Positions 13,047-25,910 of a DNA stretch of 64,000 bases are shown here, in pieces; position 1 is the stretch's first letter; the number at the start of each line of letters is the position of its first letter. The stretch is from Kryptolebias marmoratus (taxonomy: Eukaryota; Chordata; Actinopteri; Cyprinodontiformes; Rivulidae). The notes below the pieces were generated by a model. That model was not told where the DNA came from. It saw only the letters and a program-made list of their open reading frames with translations, and searched no databases. A program made the position numbers and the translations under genes. The DNA is taken from assembly GCF_001649575.2 (NCBI RefSeq), contig NC_051453.1:1102987-1166986 (forward strand), given 5' to 3'.

Positions 13047-15339
13047 ATCTGAATAATCATGTTATTCAGAGCAGACATTGTACCTTATTTGGTTACAGTA
13101 ACTGCAGGTTCCAAAGGTCATACAGGCCTGACACATCTATAATGTGTCAAAATATTTGTTATGAATGCAGTCTGTAATATAAAAAGAAATTAAAAAAAAT
13201 ATATTAATTTTACCAACAGTCAAATGATAACACATTTTTTAACCTGAGAATCAGATTGACAAAAATGATGATAAAGTTTTAACCATATGAAATGAATTTA
13301 CAAGCAGTGGATAATATTCAGAGGGACACTAAGCACCTATCATTTTCATCTTGTGATAGCCACTGTGGATCATTAGTGCTGATTTGCATCAAGAGTGCTC
13401 AAACATGAGAGGAAACATAACACATATTATTTTTATGCTTCACTTTTCATCCAAACAAACATCAATTGAGCTCAAGGATTCGTCCGTGCAAACACTTGAG
13501 TGAGGAAAAGAACTCATAATGGATGTCGGCACTTACTCTTAAATTCACACAACAAACACATTTCAGTACTTCACCTTTGTCAGCGTTTTCTTTTGTTCTG
13601 TGTGCAGCCATTGTCTTATATACAGTATATTACCATAAAAATAGAGTAAGATTGGCTTTCTTCTTGCTCACACACTGACAGTGTTTTGCATGAGTATCCT
13701 CTGGAGACAGATCCTCCTACATGGGAGGTGTCTTACAGGATTTACAACAGAGCAGCTACCCCTTGAGACTTGCAAACAGGCACAAATCACTTTGACATTT
13801 TTCTCTTCTCCCCTATTTTCATACAGGAGACAGAAAATTAGACCCGTTTACATGTGAACAGTCTCCTGGAAATTTTATAGATTATCCGATGTTGATTGTG
13901 AAAATGTGCACATGGTAACGCTGTGATCGTAATCACTGTTTAGACGAGTCTTCAAAAATCATTGAATTCACTGTAGTTAGTTTCCATGCCAGGTCACGAG
14001 CTGGTGCTGTGATTGTTGTGTGTCAGAGACACATGCATGCTCGCAGACATTTCAGTCTTGAGCATGGAAACAGTTAGGACCTGTTCAGTACTTGTAGAAC
14101 GGAAGAACAGTGTCTTCCACTGAAACACGAGATAATGTAGCTCATATATGTTCTGTTTCAGAAACGAGTGAGCAGCACAAACAGTGCTCTGCTGTCCTTC
14201 GTTGTTACTGTTGTTCATCTACTTGTTTAAGAACACAATTGCTGTTGTTGTGTACACAAATGACAGAAACACAACAGGAATCTTACGTTTTCACTTAAGA
14301 ATGGCCTAGTTTTAAAAAACAACCAGAGCTGCCCATCATGTTGTGAGCAGCAACAAGTACCCGCACAAAGGAATCACACATTATTCACTCAGTGAAACAA
14401 GAATAAATGTTTTATTTTACCTTGTATAACATGAAAACTGCATCTAACTTGTCTTCTTTAGCACGTCTTTTGCATATCCTATGAAAATATCAGTGAACTT
14501 TATTTATGTGATCAGAGCTCGTCCACTCTGATAAGGATGTTAGTTTCATCTTACATCTGAAAAAAACTGTAACTTAGAGGTGTTCTTGACCCTCAAATTT
14601 TGTATAAAAAGCATTGTTTTCCCTGATGTTTTATCTTCAAATTTCTCTGCCATTTGGTGTGTTTTTCCCCTCTGTTTAGCTGTGTGAACAAAGAAAAATG
14701 TGTTCAATAAATCAATAAGCATCACAGGGATCTTCATCAGTTAGTCCTGTACACTGAGCACCAAAACAACTTGACAGAGAAACCTTTTTAAAATAATGCA
14801 GTACAGTGTAGAGAATACTTGGCTGTCTTGTGATTCCCCCTAAGACTAATGTGTGCAATGTGTTTGATAATTATCAGAGATTTTAAAGGAAAAATCATTT
14901 AAATGCAAAGTCATGTACATTAACTATCAATGCTGGTAGGCTGAGATGTTAAAACCACAAATAGCGAATGTTCTCCTAATGATGGTTTTCCTTTAAGATT
15001 TATGGGGTAACTTGCAAAACGATCTGCTTTGTGCATTACCCGGTTTGCATATCAATGATTTCTCATTCCACTTTTTTTTTATTTGGTATCAAAAAAGAGA
15101 CTCAAAGTCAAAGGAGTAAAGGATTCAGCTGTGCAATAAAGTTGCACCTACTATCACAAACAAAACCAGCTTTTAATGTCATCCATTTTTTATCTACTGA
15201 CTTTTATCATTCCTGTCAAAACAACATTTACAGTATTTATCACTGTTATGTGTCTCTGCACTGAGATATCCTGCCTCAGACAAATCTTGATTTCTTTTTT
15301 GTCAACAGTAATTTGTTGTTTTAATCAGATGTTGTCTTT
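13047..15339. other. Intergenic, no gene seen
   Basis: Mostly AT-rich sequence with no clear repeat or coding motif. Confidence 0.55.
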
Positions 15340-15960
15340 TGATCATGTGAGACCAGGGGGGGTGGAATGTGAACCTCCCCCATTCACCAGCACAATGTTC
15401 CCTGGTGGTTTTTATCATTTTATGGCACTTTCAAAAAACATTTCCCTGAAATGGCCCCAAAGACCAGTCCTGGACCAGTCCTTTGCTGCCTCTGATCGTT
15501 CACAATTCACTGATGGAGCCGACCACGTCCCACATAGACGTGAGCTTTCAGAAATGAAGCAAGCTTTGCAGAACCAAAAGAGGCGTAGTGGAGCAAAACT
15601 CAGCTGCATTTACATGGAGTCCCTTCCCTCAGTAATAAATCTGTTGTTGGTTTAGACCATATGTTATAACTTCATCACATTATTGTGTCGCAAAGCCAGC
15701 TTACCTGTTCCCATCTTGACCATTTTGGCTGTGTTCTACCTTGCTTCATGTCACAAAGGCCCATCAGGGCGGGGTTGGCTTCACCTCCCCTTGCCCCCTC
15801 GGCCCATTTACAAACCATACCGAGTCGGCCAGAAGACATCCAAGTCCTGTCTTGAAGTGTTTTGTGAAAGTGACTATAGTTTATTGAATAACAGTAAAAA
15901 TGTTGATCACCTGGATGTTCATTTAACAAAAGAGGCTCCACCCACATTTTATTCAGTGTA
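15340..15960. other. Higher-GC block, unexplained
   Basis: The composition rises above the flanks and includes G7 and C-runs near 15355-15380. A 159-codon plus-strand frame (15176-15655) covers part of it, but its first third is AT-rich low-complexity peptide, it has no known domain, and no splice context is obvious. It could be a conserved element, an old repeat or chance. Confidence 0.25.
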
Positions 15961-18462
15961 ATTGTGACACATACCTGATTTATTTTGTTTGCTTATGTAG
16001 ATTTTATTTAAATATACATTGAAACTGTCACAGTTTCTTGGTGTTTGTATGTTTTAGGTTGATTAATTTCATGAACAGATTTTGAAACATTCAAAAATGG
16101 GAACCATTTCCTTTTATTTCAGTGTACAATGTGGGGAGAAAAGACCCCTATGCAGTCTCATTTTTAGTTTTGCCAGCAGGCTTTGTTTTATTTCATTTCC
16201 ATTTAAGTAATTGAGACATCCTTGAAGGTGTTTTGCTGAGATCAGTTTCCCGCTGACAGGTGGAAGGATGTCAGTGAAGAGAGAACAGAAGGCACAAAAT
16301 CAAGAACCTAATTTTGCATTGGTGTCACAGGCTCTACTGTCAGTTTGCTCTGCTATATGTTAAACTGGAAGCTTCAGATTGTCACTGACATGTAGGAGCT
16401 TCTGTAGAGTTCCACGGAGGCTAGACCTCGGTGCACTCATTGATAGTCTGTTCAGGTGCTGCACTGATGGCATACAGCTGATACATTATGCATACTGTAC
16501 GTACCTGTCTTTCTCACATGAAAATGTGGCTAAATAAATAAATTAATAAACACATAAATTATTGCTTTGAATAAGACATCCAGAATTACTTCTCTGCACA
16601 ATGTTTTCAGCATTTCTCCTTTCTCAGCCTAGCACCTCCGTCCTCCCAGCAGTTTGGGTTGCAAATTGGAATTTGCTAACTAGTACCAACCATTTACATC
16701 CCACAACAGTTCTCTTATATCCTAACTGGCAATTAACAATATATTTTTACACATTAAACATATTTCACAACTTTTTTTTCTTTTCAAAAGGCAATTTTAC
16801 CACTAGGTGTTTGTTTCATTTTTGTAAAGCTTTTGTTTTATTTTTCCAGCTTTTAATCCAAAGGCAATTAATTTGTTTGTGAAGCACAAAGTTGGACTTT
16901 ATTTGTCTCGGTGGCTACAATATTTGTTTTACAAGCTATAATGGTATCCCTTAAAACATTAAAAAATGTTACTTACTGTAAATCTATAAATTTATAAGTG
17001 CATACTGCTTTAGAGACAAATGGCCGTGGAATTAAAAAAAATAAAATATCTATATATCTAGTGATTTTTTATATCATGTACAAACCTTATTGAAATATTT
17101 TAGTTAATATATTGAAACATAACTGACCAATAAAACTTAGATATCAAGAAAAAATAAAGACATTTAAAGCATCTTGTAGTCACTATCATTCATAACAATA
17201 TGTGATAAAATGATCTAGAATTTAAAACAATGAAAACATCCCAAGATAGTTTCTGTTATTAACCATAAATAAGTGTAATTATAAGACAACAATAAAGTAT
17301 ATTAAAACCTTGTGTTTCTTGTTTACATGACATCCAAATAGAAAGTATAACACATCCTTACATACCGACAAAATCTTAAGTAATATTCTTTGTTTGCTGC
17401 ATAGTGTATAAGTTATTAATGATTTTTGAACACTCATATTGACTGTTTACTGTTTTTAAATAAAATATATGTGGGCACTGGATGACCCAGCCCAGTTGTT
17501 CCATAATTTTGTCATTTTGCTTTTCTGAAAAAACATCACAATGACGTTGATCAAAGCCGACCTGTTTCACTGTCATTATGTGACAGTACACCACTGAGTT
17601 TTAGCACAATGATTTGTCAGATTTTACTATGGACACAGTGCTAATTTAGCACCTGAAATATGTGAACATTGTGATATTTGCACCTTGCCATGTTGGAAAT
17701 GTATTTATTAGATCTGGAAGAAAATGACCTAGAATCTCTGCACACTGAGTCTTGCAGTAGTGATTGCACTAACACTGTTTATAGCTCATCATGTTGTTTT
17801 TGTTGTTTTCTTTCCCACATTTATGTTTGTTAATGAGTTAGTCTTTGGGTTGTTTACATAGACATGAAAATCTTTTTTTTTTTTTTTTTTTTCTGGAATG
17901 TTAATATCCTCATTTTCATCTGAATTGTCCCTGGATGGAAATGAATATAGTCATTGAATTGTGAAGACTTGTATTTTTTTACATTTACACCTTGAATATT
18001 AGGTGTTTACAGATAATCCCATAGGATGACAGCAGGCTGTAGAAATAGTCCAGAATATTTAGCTCATGAGTCTTTGTCCACATTTAAGGTGATAATGACT
18101 CCTGGACACAGTTTGTAAAAGTAAAACTAATCTGTGGCATAGCAAAGAAAAACATGCAGATCTTTATTTTTTTCGGCACCCTATTCCCAAAAGGGTAGTT
18201 TTGGACTCTGTATTTGCACTAGTCCTGGGGGAGTGTTTTGTCATTACTGAAATGAGTTGGCTTCTGTTTGTATATTATTCAGTTTTTTCTATCTGAGTCT
18301 CTACATTTCTGATCAGTTCTGTTTATTTTAATAGAAATAAAACAAAATAATAGATCACCTTGTTTATTTTTCTTGAACTCACCTTGAAGCTCTTTTGTGG
18401 ACGCAATAGAAGCTCACTGTAAAAATCTCTGTTCTAAATTTTATCAGATAATGTTTATTACT
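15961..18462. other. Intergenic, no gene seen
   Basis: AT-rich sequence with a 20-base T-run at 17873-17892. No coding evidence. Confidence 0.55.
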
Positions 18463-18768
18463 CAGCTTGGCCCAGTGGTAGGGAGGTTTATTTAAAGTGT
18501 TCAATCCCCTGCTGTGTGCTGAAGTTATTGAGCACATTGAAGCCCCCACTGCCCCCCAATGCGCCTATTATTATTTGAATGTATATAAAAGTGCTTTGTA
18601 TAGTGTGTAAAATATATATTAGAAAAGAGTGTATGAGTGTATGTGTGTGTGTGTGTATGTGTGTGTGGCGGGGGTGGGGGTCGAGGGTGGGGTGAATGAG
18701 AAACATCGTAATGTACTTTGCAGAGCCTGGAAAGGTTAAAGAAACACTTTATGAATGTAGACCCTTGA
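18463..18768 (+). mobile_element. tRNA-derived SINE (teleost type), diverged
   Basis: The head has an A-box-like TGGCCCAGTGGTAGGGAGG and a B-box-like GTTCAATCCCC. The body has the ladder of ACTGCCCCCCAATG and GGGTGAATGAGAAAC-type phrases, with an internal GT stretch (18641-18667). The tail ATGAATGTAGACC matches the end of a very common fish SINE as I remember it. The GT expansion and many changes show an old copy. Confidence 0.7.
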
Positions 18769-20111
18769 TTCAGCTTCAGTCTATATTATTTTTCTAAATC
18801 AAATTGTGAAAAGGACTTTTGACCATATATAAATGTAGCTTTAAAATAAAAATGCCAGCGGCAGGACTTATATTTAATATAAAAATAAAAATGACACTTG
18901 TAAAATATTTGGTGAGATGAATGCTCGGCATGCAGCAGATGCTTAGCAGTCCAACGGGTCTGACCCAGTAGGCTGTTGAGTATCTATGGCAACACATACC
19001 AAGCCTAATTACTAACATACAGCAAGAACATCCCAGTTGGATTGCACTTAGCAGTTGTGTCAAAACCTTTATCAACAAAAAGAGAAACAACCCAAACCCC
19101 ACCTCCAAGCCATTTGACCTATAAAACAAGCATCAGAGTGCTGCATGAAATCAACTGACTTCCATAAATAAAGTGGATATGTCCATGACTTCTATGGGTC
19201 TTCATACTGTTTGAGGAGAAACTTGTTATAATCTATCCCTTTCAGTCTGGAAACCACTTTAAACCACTCTTTGATTCGACTTGATCTGTTACGACTTTCT
19301 CCCCAGTTCCTAATTATGTTAAATTTATTATTATATCAAATTGCTTGTGTAGCATCAGATTATTCTTTTTTTTTTGTAAACATGTCAATTATGTGTCAAT
19401 GATTATTAGGAGCCAAAGAAGATTCCAATTTATTTTACTGCATTGGTTAGAAAACAACAGGGTCTGGTAGTCATTGTAACATCTCCAGATATATTTTCTT
19501 ATTTGCATTCTTTATTAGCTGACTTTGAGTGATTTGTTGGGGGTTTTTTTGTAGCAACATACTATTTTTTTGCCTCCAGATTGATTTCTTCCACTGCTTC
19601 TTGAATGACTTTGATGGAATATATTGCTTCATCAACTTGAGCAACAAAATGAATTACTTTTTCTTCAATTTAGACCTTTTTCAGATTTTTTTTCATCATG
19701 ACATGCACAACAACACAGCAAATAAGTGCTGACATGTTGTCAAAGCTTTCATTTTCTTGTCATCTCTGATTCCCTGCAGCGAGCTCAGAAAGAGATGCAG
19801 CAATTAATGACTTTTTGGTCATTTAGATGAGGATACAGTTGAATTTATGCTGCTCAGTGAGCTGACAAATCTGTCTCTTCTAGCTGCAGTTATTTTGGGC
19901 TATTACTTGTGATATGAGAAAGCAAAGTGTAATAACACACTGTCAGCAAAGCCCAGTATTAAATGTCACATTCATGTTGGGGTCGTGATTGTTGACTGTT
20001 TAAGATTTTGAACCAGGAGGCAAAAAGCAAATCAGCACAATTACAGGTGTGACTTTGGAAAACAATAGGCAAGTAGTTTATGCAATAATACTTCACAAAA
20101 GATGAAGGAAA
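18769..20111. other. Intergenic, no gene seen
   Basis: AT-rich sequence; the minus-strand frame at 18794-19129 has no known motif. Confidence 0.55.
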
Positions 20112-20294
20112 TTGTTTGCAAATAGTAGGACACCTCAACATTTGTTTTGGAATTGTGTTTCCCAATCATTTCGTAAATTTTGGTCTCGTTTTGTCTCTCG
20201 TTATAATTTCTGGTCTGGTCTTGACGAGAAACTAGGAGAAATATTCAGTTCTTCTGCAGCTTATTTCTCTACAAAGGGCACATTGTTCATTTAG
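20112..20294 (+). pseudogene. Possible LINE (L1-like) ORF2 C-terminal scrap
   Basis: The peptide RTPQHLFWNCVSQSFRKFWS resembles the 'xxxHLFWxC...FW' signature near the C-terminus of L1/Tx1-type ORF2 proteins. Nothing else of the element is readable around it. The match is short, so chance is a real alternative. Confidence 0.35.
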
Positions 20295-20748
20295 GCAAAT
20301 GAGACATTTCTTAATAAAAAATTCACAAGAATGGAGAATGCCACAGACACACGTCAAACTGCATGTGTCTGTTACATTTACAGCTGCATATTGCTGAGAC
20401 AAGCTGACAAAGTAGCCTGTGCAAACAGTGGAAACACTGGTTAGATTTAAAATGGCAAATAGGACATACAATCTAGACTTTGTGGCTTAAATGAGTTCAA
20501 TTACTGTAACATGTTTTTAAGATCGGTCATTTGACCTTTGGATTGTTGTACACCTACCCATTTAAGGCTGGAAAATCAAAATGATGAATTGCTATCACAA
20601 CTTTCTGCTAATCCATCATCACAATAAAATGCTAGTTTTATTTTAAAACCAGAACAATTCTGAAGGTTTGTAGATATGCAGACAAGCAATCAAAACAATT
20701 AAAAGCTGGAAACAACATGTTTTTATAATGGTTTGCAAATATTGATTC

Positions 20749-20862
20749 ATCTATCCATTTTCTTTATTCTTTTCTTATCCATTTGATTCTTACAGGGTTG
20801 CAAGGAGCAGATGCTCATCTCTACTGGTCATGGTACAAAAGTTGGAGTAAACTCTGGACGGG
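20749..20862 (+). repeat. Head of the tRNA/L2-like repeat family, copy 1
   Basis: TCTATCCATTTTCTTTATTC, then CTTATCC, AGGGTTGCAAGG and AAACTCTGGACGGG in this order match the start of the abundant repeat also seen at 36003. It is cut off at the GT array and LTR insertion. Confidence 0.55.
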
Positions 20863-20880
20863 GTGTGTGTGTGTGTGTGT
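20861..20880 (+). repeat. (GT)n microsatellite
   Basis: About nine GT units, ending directly at the LTR target-site duplication. Confidence 0.95.
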
Positions 20881-20885
20881 ATCCT

Positions 20886-21604
20886 TGTTACGTCCCAAAC
20901 CCGACTTAAAAAGAGGGAGAGGGAATAGCATTTAACTAAAAGAAATAAAAGGTGTTTGAAACAGAACCGGTGTTTATTCAGTTCTCTTAAATGAGGAAGT
21001 TTAACATTAACAATAACAAATAAAGGCTGAAACGATAGTTTAAACATCAAAATCACAATCAAGTGTCTGCAGAACAAACAAAATAAAAAGAGGTTGACAT
21101 AAAGCCACACAATGCACCGAACCTGTTGCCAGTATCAGGACTTCAACCAAACAAAAGATAAAGAAAAAACAGAAACAAAGTGACTAAGCCCCTTCAAAAA
21201 CACACTGGGCAACAAAACAAATGTCAACTGGAGCTCACAACTAAGACTTTACAACTCTATCAAAAGAGTCACAAGTTAACAGAAAGATTCAAACACCCAG
21301 CAAAGAGGCAAGCTGCTCAAACAAACGACACAGCCGCCCTGAGGATGAGGAAGGCCTGGTCTTTATGTGCCAGGTCCTGCGCGGATTGGTTGAGCAATTA
21401 ACGGTAAGGCCCAATCCGGAGCGAGTGGAGGTCGGCACCAGGAAGTTACAGAAGGAAGCGCTGTTGACCAGGAAGTGACGCAGGAGGAGTGGAGTTCGTC
21501 ACAGCGACACCATGGGGCAGGAGGCATGAAGTGTACCTGTAACAATATTCTACTAACAAACAGAAAAACAGAATACCCAGCCAGAAAGGCCTTGGGCCGT
21601 AACA
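20886..21604 (-). mobile_element. Solo LTR (719 bp) with 5-bp target-site duplication
   Basis: The element begins TGTTACGTCCC and ends GGGCCGTAACA: TG...CA ends inside an 11-bp inverted repeat with one mismatch. It is flanked on both sides by ATCCT (20881-20885 and 21605-21609), a perfect 5-bp target duplication. On the minus strand it has the layout of an LTR: CCAAT-like motifs (about 21385-21415), a TATA-like CACATAAAG (21361-21369) and AATAAA (20973-20978) near the end. No internal retrotransposon sequence or second LTR is present, so it is probably a recombination product. It is most likely Ty3/gypsy type, but the class is an inference. Confidence 0.85.
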
Positions 21605-21609
21605 ATCCT

Positions 21610-23049
21610 GATGGCTTCATACAACAGCTCAAGAAACATCTCCAAGTTAATGGTTTTAAAAAATAAACTGTCTGAAAGCCCCTGTTTTAGTCTGTATGTC
21701 TAAGTTGTGTTATTTTTATTATTATTATTTTTTTTTTTATATATTATTTTCCAGGTGTCTGAGTGTATCACTTTGAGTAAACCATGTTATTTTTTTAAAG
21801 AGCAAAATATGTATTTATTTATTTTTTATCTGATAAAACATGTTCTTGGCTGCAAACCTCCATTACTCTCTATTCTGTTCATAAAACAGCAAACAACTGA
21901 GCTCCACTACAATCTGAACACATTTAAAGTTTATTAATAACATGAACAATGGAATGTGGTTTCTTGTATGGACAAAATGAAACATAACTGCACACAATAA
22001 GAGAGTGGATCTGAGCAGAATACCTTTAAAATACATTCAAAAGAGAAATACACCAAAGCAGGATGTTTGTATTCCTGAGGCAAAGGTAGCAGAGCACGGC
22101 AGAGGGCTCAGGCTCTGCAGGAATGTCTTAAGGAACAGACAGCATGTTTTATTCAGATCACGTTTACAAAATGTAATGGAGGAAAAAAAAAGTCCCAAAG
22201 ACCAGAAAAAAAAAAGATCCACACCATTCAAATGTAAGTTTACATTTTCATGTACATGTCTAAATCACAAGATGTGACCTTCAACATACAGATGTGTGGT
22301 AGGAACTTCCTCTAAGGTAGGTTTAAATATATCAATAGATTTTTGTGTCTTTGTCTCCATATTGGAATACATTATATCAATGCAAAAAGCCACAGCTTCG
22401 CAAGACGCAGTTATAAAACTTTCCATGTACAGAGTTAAAGAAAAAGTGAAGCCTAAGTTTAAAGATGGATTTGGACAACTCATGGTGTTAAGTAGTCATG
22501 AAATCATGCAATGATAAAGTAATGACTGGAGAATACTCATGGGGTGAAGTGTTATCATCCTGACAGGCATCACAGCTGCTCTGATCCCATCAGAAGATGC
22601 TCTCAAGTTTTATAAATGACTGTAATTTAAAGTTTAAGCTCAGTGGCAGTCCGTCAGCAACTCATATCACTCGAAAATTTGACATGAAATTATCAAACGT
22701 ATATGGTAATAATATTCCTGCTGAATATTTTACATGGGACGTAATTGCAGCCTAGATTTTGTTAACTGGCAGGGCTTTTCCAGTTTAGTAAGCATAAAAT
22801 TTCTGTGCTGTGAGGAGGATATGAAGAAGGTCTGGGTGAGTGGTTTGGTGTACAAAACACTGAGGTTCCACAAAGTGTAGTCATGATTAAAATGCTGACA
22901 CAACCAAAATAACTTTCCATGGATGGATAGAAATTATCATCTTGCAATATGCTTATAATAATAATAATACTGGTTTGGTTGGCTCAAAAAGTTAATTAGC
23001 TGAAAAGGGATTTTTAATTAAATATTTCTTATAAGAGTCCTTAAAATTT
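21610..23049. other. Intergenic, no gene seen
   Basis: AT-rich. Several short frames overlap at 22005-22514 without motifs. Confidence 0.55.
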
Positions 23050-23300
23050 GCCCAGTTGTTCATGAGATATTTTGCAAAACGCCAGTAAAAAGTTGACTTC
23101 AAATAGTTAATGGCCAAATTTTGTCCATCTTTTGCACTTTGTTAGCACTTAGGCTATGTGTTGGGGAACAGTCTCAGCTACTACCACAACAAGTTTTAGG
23201 TCAATATCTGTAAATCTGTCTGAGTTATTGTTATGTTTGTGTCCTTAAGGTCAGTTGGCAGTGGCGGCCATCTAGAATTTACTGGGCTCCAAAAATGTTA
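23050..23300 (-). repeat. Interspersed repeat, copy A (paired with 54050-54330)
   Basis: Read on the minus strand, ACAGATATTGACCTAAAACT followed by TGTTGTGGTAGTAGCTGA matches the plus-strand copy near 54235, with few changes. The right end carries CAGTTGGCAGTGGCGGCCAT, a phrase common in teleost repeats. The two copies are inverted relative to each other, about 31 kb apart. Confidence 0.65.
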
Positions 23301-25734
23301 TTAAGTTGCAGATATATGTTCAGTGTTTCTTTTATAAAAACTTCATTACAACTATTCTTATGGTTCATTAGCTATTTACCCCACCCCACCACACACACAC
23401 ACAAATGCACTTTTCACCTTTTGGTGGTGTTCAATAATTGTTCAATTTCTGTAGTGTTTTCATTTTGTAGCCAATATATAAATGAAACAATAACTAAATG
23501 ACATGGTAAAGCATTTTTCCCTTTTTTACCTTGGAACAAAAATGTCTTTAAATTATGGATTAAAGCTGTCAGGATTTTTTTTTTACATAAAACTAAAAAA
23601 ACAAATCTTGTCTACAAATATGTACCTTGGGGCTCATTTTTCATGACTGCAAACTGATAAGTTTTATCTAATATTTGCATTTTGCATCATTTAATTATCT
23701 CTGGGCTCTGTGTGCTGTCAGTTTAGTGAAATGTTCTTACTGTGTGTTGGCTTCTTCCACTTCATCTTAGTGCGAGGATCTTTACAACTGTTTTACTTCT
23801 CTTTCTGACCCGTTTCCTGGGTATGATTGCACATGCTTGTCTCTGAGCTCATTAGCTGAAGCTTCAGCTTGGAACGTCTCGCTTCTGCTCATCCATCCTC
23901 GTCTTTTACTTTGCGACACATATAGAATGTCTAAAGCTAAAAGTCCAAAGTAGAATATTTCTTGTGACACAAAAAAAAATTAAACATGGAGTGGTGTGAT
24001 CAAAGCAGAGACAAGCAAAATATAGAAAAAGGCACAAACTAGAAGTTGAAGGTAATGTGAGCAGCTACTTTCCTAACAAGAACATGATCATTTTTCACTT
24101 AGGTAAGATTTTTTTAAAGAAATAAATGTGGATAATTATGAGAGGATTTGATATAAGAGGAGGTGTATTCAGGAATGTTTTTATACTTGAACAATCCCTC
24201 TGTCACCCTGGCCATACTTAGTAATTTGTCTACTTTTATTGTGGACAGTTGGTGAAGAATCTGAAATTGTTGGAGGCCATCTCTTCCAAGTCATTAGTTA
24301 AAGGTGGGTGGACTGTGCTGTCTCATAAAATATTCTGTGCTGATCCTCAGTTCATCCTTTCCCTTGACAGTGGGTCACCACGACGGAGTTAAAAGTGATT
24401 GCCTTACAGAAAATCTGGGCAATAATACAAATTTGCATGAATAGGCAAAATGGCAGTGCATGTGCTGCAGCTGCAAAAAAAATGGGCTCTGAAATTGTAA
24501 GAGAAGCAATATTATAGTAACTTTTAATTTAGTTCAACCACGAAAATGCATTATTTACCAATATGGATTATCTACAATGAAATTGTGCCTTTGTGCAGTT
24601 GCAGTCTTAACACATTTACTCATAAATGAATAAAAAATAAATGTAATACATCTTGTTTTGTCCAGTATATCTTTTCTTAGAGTTTTACCAGTCAGACATC
24701 TAGAACACAATATGTAATGGCTTATTTGACCAGTTGAGTGCATGGAAAGTATAAAAGATTAATTTTTTTTTGTGGCAGCTTGTTCCCATGGCAGCATCTC
24801 AGGGTCACTGTCCACAAGGCCACAGATATCATCATTAAGATCAGATGCTTGATAACCTCCAAATGAGTGTCACCTGAACTCTATTAACCCTGCTCTGTGT
24901 TATGTCCCTGGTATGCTGCTGATCACCCACAGCGGAACACTTGAATTTTTAATCTAGGCTTATTGTGGCCCTTAGAGGTTAGATGTTATAAGCATTCCCT
25001 TTGATTATGTCCACCCTTCCAGTTCAAGTCACCAACACAGGTGGGTCATCAGGTCACAGGATGGAGCGTTTGTGTAAATATAAATCCTGAGGGTCAATTA
25101 AACTGTCAAACTTTGTTGATGCAGTGGATCGCTAAGGAATAAGAAAACAGTTTTATTTGAAGCACATTTTAAATGCAGGATAATAAAAACAACACCGGAT
25201 GAGTTCTCACTCCTAAACAGCCAACAGGAGCTTCATAATGTGTGGATTTAATTACAATAATGATGAACAGGAACTCATGTCTGACTGAAAACCTATATTT
25301 ATTTGTATTTTAGAAGTTCTCTTCAGACAAGTTTTAGTAGGCTTTAACCCACCGATTTCTTGGTTAATGCTGTTGGGGCATAGGTTGGGTTGGTTTAAAC
25401 CAGTGGTTTGGTCAGAGATAAGCCATGCCAATTCTACCATTTTAACACAGAACTGACCAAATAGTACCTGATTGGACCTGTGCACTACAAGATAATATGT
25501 AAAGATAAGACTTTGAAAACAACTTGTAAAAATATATTTAAACTGGTTGGCTTTGTTGACAACTTTAATTTGGACTTGGCAGTGAGTTTGGGTTCCTTAA
25601 AAAAAGAATAAAAAAGACTTTAGCTGTCGTTAATGGTGCTTAGGACCAGCTAACTAGCACCAAACCAAGCTGTAATTAAACAATAAAGCTGATTTGGGGT
25701 TATTCTTCTTAACTCATTATTTAGTAGCTCCAAT
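23301..25734. other. Intergenic, no gene seen
   Basis: Short CA stretch at 23390-23403. A moderately complex stretch at about 24770-24910 is not explained. No coding evidence. Confidence 0.5.
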
Positions 25735-25910
25735 TCAACAAGTTTGTCATTTATCCCAATTTCTGGGTAAAAAACGTAACCCAGTATGCTCAGTCAAACT
25801 AATAACCCAATCCTGCTGAGTTAAAACTACCTGGGGTTGGCTCGGTCTAAATTTGACCCAACACTGTATTACAAACTGGGTTGTTTTTAACCCAGCTGTT
25901 TTTAGTGTGT
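25735..25910. repeat. Diverged AACCCA/TGGGTT-rich repeat, possible MITE remnant
   Basis: Repeated AACCCAG, GACCCAA and CTGGGTT words in both orientations, ending ACTGGGTTGTTTTTAACCCA, which is partly palindromic. Similar words occur at 25340-25405. It looks like the right end of a palindromic MITE, but clear termini are missing. Confidence 0.4.
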
